64,000 bases of DNA from Cytobacillus oceanisediminis (GTDB taxonomy: Bacteria > Bacillota > Bacilli > Bacillales > Cytobacillaceae): assembly GCF_003182355.1 (NCBI RefSeq), contig NZ_QGTW01000018.1:20659-84658 (forward strand), written 5' to 3'. The stretch's first letter is position 1. Every line of letters begins with the position of its first letter. Shown here in pieces: positions 25,526 through 34,147 of the stretch. Below the pieces are notes generated by a model, which had not been told where the DNA came from, ran no database searches, and worked only from the letters and a program-made list of their open reading frames with translations. Made by a program: the position numbers and the translations under genes.

Positions 25526-26320
25526 ATGAGGAATTTCCTAATTGTTTTCCTTCTTATTCCTTTGCTTGGATGCGGTCATTCCGAACCTGTGAGTCCAAAA
25601 GGGCAAGAGGCCAATATGTCCTCAAGTGAAGTGGACAGCCAAACCCGGACAAAGGCAAAGGAAGAACAGCCGCAAACGCAAAAATTCACAGCCCTAAACA
25701 CAAATACGGCTGTAAAAGAGAAAAAACGCGCTGTAATGCTTGATGTTCCATTGATCAGCCAAAATCCGGAGTTAAAATACGGATGTGAAGTTACAAGTTT
25801 GACGATGGTTCTGCAATATGCAGGTGTGAAATTGGGGAAAATGGATTTGTACAATAGCGTAAAAAAAGAAAATGATCCGCTTATCCGGTATAAAAATGAT
25901 ATTGTAAAATGGGGAAACCCTGCAGAAGGATTTGTAGGTGATATGACTGGAAAACATGCAGGGTATGCTGTATTCGATAAACCCATTGTGGAATTGGTAA
26001 ATAAATTCCTGCCGGGAAGAGCCGTTAATTTAACCGGCCAGGACTTTGAATCAGTCTTAAACCACGCTTCCAAAGGGCTTCCTGTTGTGGTCTGGACTAC
26101 AGGTGATTACAGGCTTCCAGACCGCTGGGAATCATGGACCCACGGCAGCCAAACCATTAAAACACCTTTAGACCTGCATGCTGTAGTACTAGTTGGCTAC
26201 GATGACAACTATGTTTATTTAAATGACCCGCTTTCCGGCAAGAAACAGGTAAAGGTTTCAAAAGAACGCTTTATTTCTTCATGGAAAGCTTTACAATCAA
26301 GAGCTGTCAGCTACCAATAG
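25526..26320 (+). CDS. C39-like peptidase lipoprotein
   Basis: A 264-residue lipoprotein: signal with lipobox LLGC (residues 13-16), an unstructured Ser/Gln/Thr-rich linker to about 75, then a Peptidase_C39_2 papain-like domain. The presumed catalytic Cys lies in YGCEVTS (about residue 88) and the His in DLHAVVLVGYDD (about 217-228), with Asp in the LNDPLSG segment. It acts outside the membrane. Known C39-like proteins of this group cleave peptides or have unknown surface roles; it is not a bacteriocin-exporter domain. Divergent from ykuI (about 180 bp, no other gene in the gap). Confidence 0.85.
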   Translation: MRNFLIVFLLIPLLGCGHSEPVSPKGQEANMSSSEVDSQTRTKAKEEQPQTQKFTALNTNTAVKEKKRAVMLDVPLISQNPELKYGCEVTSLTMVLQYAGVKLGKMDLYNSVKKENDPLIRYKNDIVKWGNPAEGFVGDMTGKHAGYAVFDKPIVELVNKFLPGRAVNLTGQDFESVLNHASKGLPVVVWTTGDYRLPDRWESWTHGSQTIKTPLDLHAVVLVGYDDNYVYLNDPLSGKKQVKVSKERFISSWKALQSRAVSYQ

Positions 26321-26328
26321 ATGATGTT

Positions 26329-26356
26329 TAACCGGCTGATTAAATCAGCCGGTTTT
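26329..26356. terminator. Bidirectional terminator
   Basis: AACCGGCTGATT and AATCAGCCGGTT form a 12-bp stem with a 2-3 base loop and a T run; it lies between convergent genes. Confidence 0.88.
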
Positions 26357-26366
26357 ATGCATGACC

Positions 26367-27131
26367 TTAAAATGGGTTTTGATTAAGCCACTGGCCTCCA
26401 TCCATGGCAATGCACTCCCCGTTAATATACCCGGCATTTTCTGAAAACAGGAAGAAAGCCAATTCAGCAATTTCTTCAGGCTTGCCTAGCCTGCCGAGAG
26501 GGACACTTTGAAGCGTTCTCTTGGCAGCTTCTTCTGATTCCCAAAGCCTGTCTGCCCCGCCAGTTCTTTCTATTGGGCCAGGGGCAATAGCGTTGACCCT
26601 TATTCCGTGCCTTCTGCCCCATTCAACAGCCAGCGTTCTTGTCATGGATAGTACTCCCGCCTTGGCGGCTGCCGAGTGGATTACACCTGCACCGGCATCC
26701 CATGCATATGTAGCCACCATATTGATGATACTCCCTTTTATGCCTTTTTCAATCCAGTATTTACCGACTTCACTAGAACAATAAAAGGTTCCGTTCAGGA
26801 CAATATTAATTACAGAATTCCAGCCATTGGCGCTTAATTGCTCTGCCGGACAGATAAAATTGCCTGCTGCATTATTGACAAGGAAGTCTACCTGTCCGAA
26901 GGCATTCAGCGTTTCGTTGAGCATATGTTTTACATGTTCAATTTCACGCACATCCATTTGAACCGTCAGAACTTTTCCAGGGGAAGCTTCAATTTCTGTT
27001 TTCGCCGCTTCCAGCCGTTCTGGATTTCGGCCGGTTATAACCACATTAGCCCCTGCTTCCGCAAACCTTTTAGCCATATATTTCCCCATTCCGCTTGAAC
27101 CGCCTGTCACAATAACTGTTTTATTCTTCAA
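26367..27131 (-). CDS. fadH: 2,4-dienoyl-CoA reductase (SDR family)
   Basis: An NADPH-dependent reductase for unsaturated acyl-CoA intermediates in fatty-acid beta-oxidation; cytosolic, 254 aa. The cofactor motif TGGSSGMG is at residues 9-16 and NNAAGN near 88-93. The catalytic region has HSAAAKAG in place of the usual SDR YxxxK, a substitution typical of dienoyl-CoA reductases, and the sequence ends WLNQNPF like B. subtilis FadH (YkuF). TTG 27131 follows GGGAGGG at seven bases. A 14-bp perfect palindrome resembling a FadR half-site pair lies 21 bases upstream of the start. Confidence 0.92.
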   Translation of the reverse strand: MKNKTVIVTGGSSGMGKYMAKRFAEAGANVVITGRNPERLEAAKTEIEASPGKVLTVQMDVREIEHVKHMLNETLNAFGQVDFLVNNAAGNFICPAEQLSANGWNSVINIVLNGTFYCSSEVGKYWIEKGIKGSIINMVATYAWDAGAGVIHSAAAKAGVLSMTRTLAVEWGRRHGIRVNAIAPGPIERTGGADRLWESEEAAKRTLQSVPLGRLGKPEEIAELAFFLFSENAGYINGECIAMDGGQWLNQNPF

Positions 27132-27151
27132 AACTATTCCCTCCCAAAAAC

Positions 27152-27165
27152 TGAATGATCATTCA
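27152..27165 (-). promoter_or_regulatory. Possible FadR operator of fadH
   Basis: TGAATGATCATTCA is a perfect palindrome. Its arms equal the TGAATGA and TCATTCA arms of the B. subtilis FadR consensus, but the usual four central bases are missing. It lies between any promoter and the ribosome binding site of a beta-oxidation gene. Confidence 0.4.
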
Positions 27166-27391
27166 TTTCCTATTTTACCACTAAATATGGAATTTTCGAA
27201 CTATTTATTTTTTAAAATTTTCCCAAGCTGCAACAGGAAAAAGAAGTCAATAAAGAAAAGAGTTATTCCTTCTTTTTAATAGCATAGTTTGATAGTATTA
27301 GAAGGTACGGCTAAAAGAGTGCCAAGCCGGGCAAATGCCTTTAAGTTTGGTATTCCGGAGCAAAATTTGAAAAGATAGGTTGGTAAAATAA

Positions 27392-28267
27392 ATGCCGAAA
27401 AAAGTGTCCAGAAGATCCTTTTTAAAAAAAACGCTCGGTTTTGCTGCTGCCGCTTTCGGTTTAAGTGCGGGAGGCTACTATTATGCACGCGATATAGAGC
27501 CCCGGCTTTTGGATATCACAAACCATAAAATTTCTAATAATGCAATTCCGCAAGCATTCGACAATCTTAAAATAGTCCAATTCAGCGATACACATCTCGG
27601 TTTCCATTATGATTTGGATCAGCTGGAAGAATTAATTGAAAAGATAAATAAAATTAAGGCAGATATTATCTTTTTCACTGGTGACTTAATGGATGAGCCC
27701 AATAAGTATTCAGAGGCTAATCAAATACCTCCTCTTCTGCAAAAAATCGAAGCACCTATGGGTAAATTTGCCATTTACGGAAACCATGATCATGGCGGTT
27801 ATGGATCTGACATCTATAAATCTATTATGGAGGAAGCAGGTTTTATCCTCTTACTTAATGAAAATCGTAAAATTGAGGTTTCTGGAAGCAGCATCCATGT
27901 TATCGGAATTGATGATGCCATGCTGGGAAGGCCGGATATTAAGCTTGCTGCAGAAAACATTGCGGAACCTTCCTATAAAATTTTATTGTCACACGCACCT
28001 GATTTGGCTGATGGAGCCTCTTCCTTTGGCATTCAGCTACAGTTAAGCGGCCACAGCCATGGCGGACAAATAAAAATACCTTTTTTCGGTGCACTGGTTA
28101 AGCCGCCATATGCAGAAAGATATCATGAAGGCTTTTACGAGATCGGCAGCCAGGAGCCCCTAACCCTCTATGTTAACAGGGGATTAGGCACAACCCGCCT
28201 GCCCTTCCGATTTTTATCCCGTCCTGAAATGACGGTATTCACATTACACTCCGATAATGGGAACTAA
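27392..28267 (+). CDS. ykuE: Tat-exported metallophosphoesterase YkuE
   Basis: A calcineurin-like phosphoesterase (291 aa) exported by the twin-arginine pathway to the cell wall, as shown for B. subtilis YkuE. The N-terminus has VSRRSFLKK (residues 5-13), a canonical Tat motif, followed by a mildly hydrophobic core. Metal-site motifs: FSDTHLG with Asp66/His68, TGDLMD (about 96-101), GNHDHG (about 131-136), LSHAPD and SGHSHGGQ (about 222-229). The natural substrate is unsettled; the family hydrolyses phosphodiesters and phosphomonoesters. The 260 bp upstream has no gene. Terminator follows. Confidence 0.93.
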   Translation: MPKKVSRRSFLKKTLGFAAAAFGLSAGGYYYARDIEPRLLDITNHKISNNAIPQAFDNLKIVQFSDTHLGFHYDLDQLEELIEKINKIKADIIFFTGDLMDEPNKYSEANQIPPLLQKIEAPMGKFAIYGNHDHGGYGSDIYKSIMEEAGFILLLNENRKIEVSGSSIHVIGIDDAMLGRPDIKLAAENIAEPSYKILLSHAPDLADGASSFGIQLQLSGHSHGGQIKIPFFGALVKPPYAERYHEGFYEIGSQEPLTLYVNRGLGTTRLPFRFLSRPEMTVFTLHSDNGN

Positions 28268-28269
28268 AG

Positions 28270-28304
28270 AAAGAAAGCAGCTATTTGGCGGGCTTTCTTT
28301 TTTC
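28270..28304 (+). terminator. Terminator of ykuE
   Basis: AAGAAAGC and GCTTTCTT with a 13-base loop, followed by TTTTT. Confidence 0.75.
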
Positions 28305-28393
28305 ATGGGCTGCCTTCTTTCCTTACCATACTTTTTACAAGTTCCAAGATCAACTTTGTGGGCATATATTTGATTAGACCTTTAAAGAAGGGA

Positions 28394-28900
28394 ATGATTT
28401 TTATTTATCATATTGTAAAGCAAGGTGAGACTCTGGCGATAATCGCGAGAAACTACCGCCGCTCTCTCAGGCAGCTGTTTGCAGCCAATCCTTCCATCAC
28501 AAATCCCAATCTAATCTATCCCGGGCAGCAAATATTAATCCCAGGCCTTCCAAACCCGAATACAATTCCATACACCATCGTCGTTTCACGTGGAAGAAGA
28601 AATTTAACTCTTTTAAAAAACGGTGCTGTTCAAAAGGTGTATCCAATCGCTGTAGGCAAAATGCTTACCCAAACGCCAATCGGTGAATTTGTTATTGTAA
28701 ACCGAGAGCCTAACCCCGGCGGCCCTTTTGGTGTGATGTGGCTATCCTTATCAAAATCCGGATACGGGATCCACGGGACAAATAATCCTGCATCAATTGG
28801 CCAATATGTTTCCAAAGGCTGTATTCGAATGTATAACGAAAATGTATTGGAATTAGCCCGGATTGTTCCCAATGGCACCAGGGTGCTCATACAGCCGTAA
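28394..28900 (+). CDS. ykuD: L,D-transpeptidase YkuD (LysM + YkuD domain)
   Basis: A cell-wall enzyme (168 aa). An N-terminal LysM motif (about 3-48, peptidoglycan binding) precedes the YkuD catalytic domain (about 56-167) with GIHGTN and the nucleophile in SKGCIRMYN. It makes alternative cross-links in peptidoglycan; B. subtilis YkuD is made in sporulation and found in spores. There is no signal peptide, as in B. subtilis. ATG 28394 gives the family start (IYHIVKQGETL), although its AAAGAAGGG sits unusually close; GTG 28358 is a possible longer start. Confidence 0.92.
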   Translation: MIFIYHIVKQGETLAIIARNYRRSLRQLFAANPSITNPNLIYPGQQILIPGLPNPNTIPYTIVVSRGRRNLTLLKNGAVQKVYPIAVGKMLTQTPIGEFVIVNREPNPGGPFGVMWLSLSKSGYGIHGTNNPASIGQYVSKGCIRMYNENVLELARIVPNGTRVLIQP

Positions 28901-28930
28901 AGAATTTTCTTTTTAATAAATCCCCTTTAT

Positions 28931-28960
28931 AAGCTTTCGTCGAAAAGGCGAGAGCTTTTT
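28931..28960 (+). terminator. Terminator of ykuD
   Basis: AAGCTTTCG and CGAGAGCTT, one mismatch, followed by TTTTAATATTTTGG. Confidence 0.6.
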
Positions 28961-28970
28961 AATATTTTGG

Positions 28971-28999
28971 TTGATATTACCTCAAATTTCACATATCAT
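28971..28999 (+). promoter_or_regulatory. Promoter of the padR-ykuC operon
   Basis: TTGATA, 17 bases, TATCAT. The -10 lies inside the first of two overlapping palindromes, so a repressor bound there would block it. Confidence 0.6.
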
Positions 29000-29022
29000 A
29001 ATGATATATCAATCTGATATAT
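28993..29022 (+). promoter_or_regulatory. PadR-type operator: two overlapping palindromes
   Basis: ATATCATAATGATAT (7-1-7) at 28993-29007 overlaps ATATATCA-ATC-TGATATAT (8-3-8) at 29004-29022. They cover the -10 and the start of transcription, consistent with autorepression by the PadR protein encoded next. Confidence 0.65.
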
Positions 29023-29051
29023 AGAACTAACACATGGAAGGGAGAATCTTT

Positions 29052-29660
29052 TTGTCTGTCGAGCACACATTACTAGCTGTTCTCAGCTTTTGGCCCAGCA
29101 CCGGCTATAACATTAAATCTGAATTTGAGCATAAAGCGGCAGGTCTTTATTGGGGAATGAGCTATGGAAGCATCTATCCGAAATTAAAAAAACTTGAGGA
29201 TGAAGGATTTATTTATACGGTCGAACAGGAGGATGAAGGCCGGAAGAAAAAATTGTATGAACTTACCTCTAAAGGCTGGGAAGAATTTGAAAACTGGCTA
29301 AAAGCTCCTCCTTCCTATCCAGTCATTAAAGATGAATTGCTAATGAAGATGTCCACCTGGCATGAGGATATGGATTATGATATTTTAATTAGCCATTTAA
29401 CAAAAAGAAAGGAAGAAACAGAAGATATTCTCAGGTTTGTAAAAGAGTGGCCACAAATTGGATATTCTTATATCAGCAAGCTTGGCACTTTGTCAATTCG
29501 CTTTGCTGAAATGAGATTGGAAACTGAATTGAAATGGATTGCAGAATCAATAGAGGCATTGAAAAAAGATGACCTTCCCGATGGCCAGGACCCCCATGGA
29601 AATACGGAAAAACTGCTTGAACGGCGGAGAAAGGCAATTGGCGAAAAAAAGGAGAAATGA
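29052..29660 (+). CDS. PadR-family transcriptional regulator
   Basis: A 202-residue DNA-binding protein: PadR winged helix (about 4-80, containing YNIKSEFE, the YGSIYPKLKKLEDEGF recognition region and the beta wing), then a C-terminal helical dimerisation domain of the Vir_act_alpha_C type to about 175. PadR repressors commonly control an adjacent transporter. TTG 29052 (MSVEHTLLAVLSFWP) is preferred because GGGAG lies seven bases upstream and it gives the usual PadR N-terminus; ATG 29034 has no ribosome binding site. The MFS gene begins three bases after the stop, and palindromic operators cover the promoter. Confidence 0.88.
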   Translation: MSVEHTLLAVLSFWPSTGYNIKSEFEHKAAGLYWGMSYGSIYPKLKKLEDEGFIYTVEQEDEGRKKKLYELTSKGWEEFENWLKAPPSYPVIKDELLMKMSTWHEDMDYDILISHLTKRKEETEDILRFVKEWPQIGYSYISKLGTLSIRFAEMRLETELKWIAESIEALKKDDLPDGQDPHGNTEKLLERRRKAIGEKKEK

Positions 29661-29663
29661 TCA

Positions 29664-30938
29664 ATGAAAGCAGGCATTTTTAAACCTTTAAAATTGAAGC
29701 CCTTCCGCTCGCTATTTGGCGCCCAGCTTTTTTCCGACCTTGGAAACTGGCTGGATTTTATTGCCCTCCAGGTTATTGTTGCCTACCATTGGGGCCTGGA
29801 TGAAACCGCTATTGCTTCAGTCATCATTGTTCTGGGACTGCCCTGGGTAATAGTTGGTCCCTTCGCTAGTGTATTCGTCGATCGATTACCAAAAAAAGCT
29901 GTCATGATTGTTTGCCTGCTTTTAAGAGTTTTATTTGTGGCAGGTTTATTTTTCGCTCCAAACCTTTATATCTTGCTATTGTTTGTATTTTTAAAAGGTA
30001 CCGTGTCTGCCCTATATGACCCTGCCAGACAAAGTGCCATCAGGATGATTGTTCCTGATAGCCTGCTTCCGGAGGCGGTCACTCTTAGCCAGCTTTCCGT
30101 TAACACGATGAAAATCGCTGGTCCTGCTTTAGGTGGCGTGATCATAGCCCTTTTTGGCCCGAAAAGCCCCTTCTTATTTGAAGCAGCCGGGTTTTTAATA
30201 GCTGTCATCTTTTTATTGTTTCTCCCTAATTTAACGGATCTTGAGAAATCGGAGGAAATTGAACCTGCAGGCAATCCGGAAAAACGAAATTACTGGTTTG
30301 ATTTTTCAGAAGGCATTAAACATATCGCACATACTCCGCTGTTAAAAATATCGATCATTTTATCTTCCGCCGCATTTTTTATTATCTTTCTATATGACGG
30401 GCTTCTCATATTTATCGCCCAGCATCTCGGATTCAGCGAAGGCAATTTTGGGCTGCTCATAAGTGCGGTGGGATTCGGAAGTGTTGTAGGCTCCCTCTTA
30501 TTGGGGCAATGGACAAAATGGAACCGAAAACCGATTCATCTGATGGCTTCATCAGCGGTCTTTAGCGGCACTTTAATTTTATCTGTTGGATTGGGAGGGC
30601 TGGGTTTTCTTGATTTACCGCCATTCGTTTGGATAATAGGTGCATGTCTGCTTGGCTTGCTAGGAGCGGGTGAATCTGTTCCATATGGCTATGTTCTGCA
30701 GTCTGAAACTCCCAAGAACATGATGGGAAGAGTATCGGCAGCCGCCATGTCCTTGCAGACTTTTTCCATGCTTATGGCTCCTGCAGCAGGAGCGCTGCTT
30801 GCTAAATGGCTGGGCGTCCCTTCCGTTATGATTGGAGCGGGAATGGCAACTATTTTATTGGGGTCATTTATGCTTCTGGCCATTATAAGAGGAGGAGCTC
30901 TCAGCCACCCAGCCAAAGAAAAACACATTCGGGCGTGA
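29664..30938 (+). CDS. ykuC: MFS efflux transporter YkuC (macrolide-efflux type)
   Basis: A twelve-helix major facilitator of 424 residues with the MefA/YkuC-type pattern: FRSLFGAQLFSDLGNWLD at the N-terminus, helix 2-3 loop VFVDRLPKKAVM, and a long central cytoplasmic loop (about 190-215). Likely a proton-driven exporter of hydrophobic compounds. AAGGAG ahead of the ATG overlaps the end of padR, so the genes are translationally coupled. The PadR protein is the likely ligand-responsive repressor. The position matches ykuC in B. subtilis, where no padR precedes it. Confidence 0.88.
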   Translation: MKAGIFKPLKLKPFRSLFGAQLFSDLGNWLDFIALQVIVAYHWGLDETAIASVIIVLGLPWVIVGPFASVFVDRLPKKAVMIVCLLLRVLFVAGLFFAPNLYILLLFVFLKGTVSALYDPARQSAIRMIVPDSLLPEAVTLSQLSVNTMKIAGPALGGVIIALFGPKSPFLFEAAGFLIAVIFLLFLPNLTDLEKSEEIEPAGNPEKRNYWFDFSEGIKHIAHTPLLKISIILSSAAFFIIFLYDGLLIFIAQHLGFSEGNFGLLISAVGFGSVVGSLLLGQWTKWNRKPIHLMASSAVFSGTLILSVGLGGLGFLDLPPFVWIIGACLLGLLGAGESVPYGYVLQSETPKNMMGRVSAAAMSLQTFSMLMAPAAGALLAKWLGVPSVMIGAGMATILLGSFMLLAIIRGGALSHPAKEKHIRA

Positions 30939-30987
30939 AACCCTTCCAAACAACTTGTATGGATACGCATGTTGGTTTTATTGAATA

Positions 30988-31017
30988 AAAGGGGTATAAT
31001 AAGGCTATACCCCTTTA
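30988..31017 (+). terminator. Hairpin between ykuC and ykyB
   Basis: AAAGGGGTATA and TATACCCCTTT, an 11-bp stem with an 8-base loop. Its T run is short, so it may be an mRNA stabiliser or weak terminator. Confidence 0.6.
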
Positions 31018-31039
31018 AAATATGAAAGGAGCCATAAAA

Positions 31040-31507
31040 TTGAATTCGGAAAAGAAACAAAATCCCCATCTGCATCCAACGGTTGAAAACCTCTCACAAG
31101 CCATCTTCACCGTTAACCGCCATGCAAAAACAGCACCAGACCCTAAGTTTTTATATAAGCTCAAGCATGATGCGCTTCAAAAACTTATTAAAGAAGGAAA
31201 AGCCAGCAAGGTAGGCCTTCACTATTCAGGCAATCCAAAAAACAGCCAGCAGCAGTCAGATGTCTTAGTGAAATGCGGAAATTATTCTTTTCACCTGCCG
31301 CCTTCCAAGGAAGACTTCTCGCACCTTCCACACCTTGGAAAACTAGATTCCTATGTAAGAAATCCTAAAGCTTCTCTATCTCTAAACACTGCGAAAAAAC
31401 TGCTCATGACTTATACAGGCTTAAAAGAATATAACAGCACACCGCACCAGAAGAAACCGCGCTATGAAAAGCCAGTATTCAAGAAGCTTGGCGAAAGTTA
31501 TTTTTAA
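31040..31507 (+). CDS. ykyB: YkyB-family protein
   Basis: A 155-residue basic cytosolic protein. Conserved blocks include PTVENLSQAIFTVNRHAKTAPDP near the start, SQQQSDVLV, and the C-terminal KPVFKKLGESYF; these match the Bacillus YkyB family in full. The function is unknown. TTG 31040 is chosen because AAAGGAG lies nine bases upstream; an in-frame ATG at 31022 has no ribosome binding site of its own. In B. subtilis it likewise lies between ykuC and cheV. Confidence 0.88.
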   Translation: MNSEKKQNPHLHPTVENLSQAIFTVNRHAKTAPDPKFLYKLKHDALQKLIKEGKASKVGLHYSGNPKNSQQQSDVLVKCGNYSFHLPPSKEDFSHLPHLGKLDSYVRNPKASLSLNTAKKLLMTYTGLKEYNSTPHQKKPRYEKPVFKKLGESYF

Positions 31508-31512
31508 GAGCA

Positions 31513-31539
31513 AAAAAGCTGGGGAAACCCAGCTTTTTA
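31513..31539. terminator. Bidirectional terminator between ykyB and cheV
   Basis: AAAAAGCTGGG, GAAA tetraloop, CCCAGCTTTTT: an 11-bp perfect stem that overlaps the stop codon of cheV. Confidence 0.93.
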
Positions 31540-32442
31540 TAATGCATATTGATCAATTAGAAGCACCAGCTCAGCAATCTCGGGCTTGCTTACCTGAGCA
31601 TCTGCACCCACCATTTGCCCTTTATGGCGGAGATCCTCCGTTATCAGGGAGGAAAAGATAATAACAGGAATGCCGGAAAGCTGTGGATGATCTTTTACCT
31701 TCTTTGTGAGATGATGGCCATCCATTTGCGGCATTTCAATATCTGTTATAATTAACTGTATTTCCTGAGTTATATTAGATCCTTTTTCAATGAGAGATTC
31801 CAAATACTTATAAGCAGCATGCCCATTCTCAAAAAATTCAACATTGGAAAAGCCGGCTTCATTCAAAGTATCATGCAGAAGCTTTCGCAATAAAGGCGAA
31901 TCCTCTGCAACAATCAGCCTCTTATCTGACCTCTCCCTCTTGCCGAGCTTCTGTACCTTTTGGATGCTAATCCCCGAATCAGGATTGATCTCCGTAACCA
32001 TTTTTTCAAAATCTAATAGGAGGACCATTTCCCCTTGAAGCTTGATCACACCGATTACTTGGCTATCTGGCCCCTGATACATTTCAGATGGCTTTTCAAT
32101 CTGGTCCCAGGAGATTCGGTGGATTTGTGAAACATTATGTACATGGAAAATAATTTTTTGCTGATTAAATTCAGTAACAATAAACTTATCCTGCTGCAGA
32201 TTTTCAGAAGGCTTCATTCCCAGTGAAGCAGCCACATCTACTACCGGAAGAACTTCTCCCCGCAATTCCATAATCCCTTCAATGTGCCTATGAGAATGCG
32301 GTACCGGAATGACCTGCTCCGGATTGATAATTTCCTTTACTTTTATGACATTAATTCCAAATTTATTTCTCCCAATTGAAAATTCAACAATTTCCAATTC
32401 ATTTGTTCCGCTCTCCAGCAGTATGCCTTTCTTTTGCTCCAT
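31537..32442 (-). CDS. cheV: Chemotaxis coupling protein CheV
   Basis: Couples chemoreceptors to the CheA kinase and takes part in adaptation. An N-terminal CheW domain (about 12-150) is fused to a response-regulator receiver domain (about 172-298). The phosphoacceptor Asp lies in LIITDIEMPQMDG (about 232-244), and the active-site Lys near 285 (QVSKPE) is present. It is 301 residues, the usual size. The protein sits at polar receptor clusters on the inner membrane. Convergent with ykyB; single gene. Confidence 0.95.
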   Translation of the reverse strand: MEQKKGILLESGTNELEIVEFSIGRNKFGINVIKVKEIINPEQVIPVPHSHRHIEGIMELRGEVLPVVDVAASLGMKPSENLQQDKFIVTEFNQQKIIFHVHNVSQIHRISWDQIEKPSEMYQGPDSQVIGVIKLQGEMVLLLDFEKMVTEINPDSGISIQKVQKLGKRERSDKRLIVAEDSPLLRKLLHDTLNEAGFSNVEFFENGHAAYKYLESLIEKGSNITQEIQLIITDIEMPQMDGHHLTKKVKDHPQLSGIPVIIFSSLITEDLRHKGQMVGADAQVSKPEIAELVLLIDQYAL

Positions 32443-32582
32443 TTCTTTCGCCCTTCCTATCTGTAGTAAAGCATTTTCTCTACTAATATACCATGAATGG
32501 ATAATTTTTCTTATGAAAAGTTCAAGATTAGTATGAAGGAAGACCCTAATTTAAAATGAATATTATTTAAAAGAATATAAAA

Positions 32583-32604
32583 AAGCAAGCCGATTGGCTT
32601 GCTA
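32583..32604 (-). terminator. Terminator of the UMF1-type transporter gene
   Basis: GCAAGCC, GATT loop, GGCTTGC; followed on the minus strand by TTTTTTATA. Confidence 0.8.
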
Positions 32605-32640
32605 ATGTAGACGCAACTTTAATTTAGTCCTCTTAAGTAC

Positions 32641-33960
32641 TTATGCAGGGTTGCCATCCTCTTTGATTCTGGAATGAATAATTAATCCTATTAAAGTGAG
32701 AATCATTAAAGATCCTAGAGCCATTCTGCTCGCCAGATTTCCATATTCCGCAAAGATTAAGGTGATGCTTCCGTAAATGAGCGGGCCAATGATAGAAGAA
32801 ACTTTTCCTGAAAACGCAAAGAGACCAAAAAATTGCCCTCTCTTATGATCAGGAGTCAATTCCACTATATACGTTCTCGTCGTTACCCACATGGAACCGA
32901 GAGCAATACCAAACATGCTGCCGGCTATCCAGAACATCAATTCATTCACAGAAGCAACTGCTATCGCAAGCGCAACCAGGAGGAGAACTCCCACATATTT
33001 AACAGCTTTGTTAGGCCCTTTCGCCTTGGTTATATAGCCAAATGCAAAGGAACCAATGATACTGGAAACAGTCGAAACGAGATAAAGCAAAATGAATTTG
33101 CCTGTAGTAAAGCCTACTATCGTTTTTGCATAAACGGCCATCATGGCAATTGTTGTTGCAATGGCATCATTCAAGAAAAAATATGCAATCATAAAAGTGA
33201 AAATGGCTTTGTAATGTTTCATTTCTTTAAAAGTCTGCCAAATTTCCTTATAACCCGATAAAAAGCTTTGTTTTTCTTTTAATTCAAGCGGCTTATCCTT
33301 AACAAAGAAAAATAGAGGCAATGAAAAAAGCATAAATAATATAGCTGTAGGTATAAACGCTTCATGGAAACCGTCATCCCCTACAAATAAATAAACCGTC
33401 AGGCCTACAAGGGTTCCTATATATCCGACTGCAACGCCAAATCCAGAGATTAAAGGTATGTCTTGCTTCGTCCCCAAATCCGAGATCATCGCATCATAAA
33501 AGACCAGGCTAGAATGGTAAAAAAACTTGGCTATAACAAAGCATAAAATGACCAAGGCCAGATAAATTGGCAGCCCAAGAACTTTTCCGCTAAATTGGCT
33601 TGTTGCAAAGACTCCCATTAAAATAGTTGCCAGTACAGTGATCAGCGTAAAGGCCACTATATATTTCTTCTTTTTTCCAGTCCTGTCTATCATGACTCCA
33701 AATAAAGGAGAAAAAAGCACAAGAAAAAAACTCGCAAGTGCATTCGAATAAGAAATAAAGGTACTGGCAATCTGGTTTAAAACTTCATTTTCCCCTATTA
33801 CTTCCTGGAGATAAAAAGGAAAGAAGATCGTATTTATATTGGATGAAAAAATAGTATTTGCAAAATCATAAAGTGCCCAGGATACTATTGGCATTGTCAT
33901 ATAGAGCCGCCAGGAATTCAATTTCCCTTGTTTGCGAAGCTCCGTTTTTTCAACTTCCAT
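32641..33960 (-). CDS. MFS transporter, UMF1/Atg22-like family
   Basis: A 439-residue membrane protein with about twelve helices. The N-terminal WALYDFANTIFSSNINTIFFP segment is the hallmark of the unknown-major-facilitator UMF1 group (B. subtilis YxiO type), related to the yeast vacuolar effluxer Atg22. The cytoplasmic loop DRTGKKKKYI resembles MFS motif A. The substrate is unknown; amino acids or related metabolites are possible by analogy. Divergent from a TetR-family regulator (187 bp apart), which may control it. Confidence 0.85.
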   Translation of the reverse strand: MEVEKTELRKQGKLNSWRLYMTMPIVSWALYDFANTIFSSNINTIFFPFYLQEVIGENEVLNQIASTFISYSNALASFFLVLFSPLFGVMIDRTGKKKKYIVAFTLITVLATILMGVFATSQFSGKVLGLPIYLALVILCFVIAKFFYHSSLVFYDAMISDLGTKQDIPLISGFGVAVGYIGTLVGLTVYLFVGDDGFHEAFIPTAILFMLFSLPLFFFVKDKPLELKEKQSFLSGYKEIWQTFKEMKHYKAIFTFMIAYFFLNDAIATTIAMMAVYAKTIVGFTTGKFILLYLVSTVSSIIGSFAFGYITKAKGPNKAVKYVGVLLLVALAIAVASVNELMFWIAGSMFGIALGSMWVTTRTYIVELTPDHKRGQFFGLFAFSGKVSSIIGPLIYGSITLIFAEYGNLASRMALGSLMILTLIGLIIHSRIKEDGNPA

Positions 33961-34089
33961 TTCATCAGCCCTTTCTGGTAAAAAACACCTTATTCCTTAT
34001 TCAAGACTGGTCAGAAAAACCCTTTTTATTTTGTTAATTTTTAAGAAAAACCTAAATTTGAAAGTTTTCGTAAAAATTAAATGAATATT

Positions 34090-34118
34090 TTAATAATTAT
34101 TTTTTATTATGCTATAAT
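34090..34118 (+). promoter_or_regulatory. Promoter of the tetR-family gene
   Basis: TTAATA, 17 bases, TATAAT at 34113-34118, in an A/T-rich region 30 bases before the start codon. Confidence 0.55.
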
Positions 34119-34147
34119 AGCAAGTATTATATTTAAGGTGGATAATA

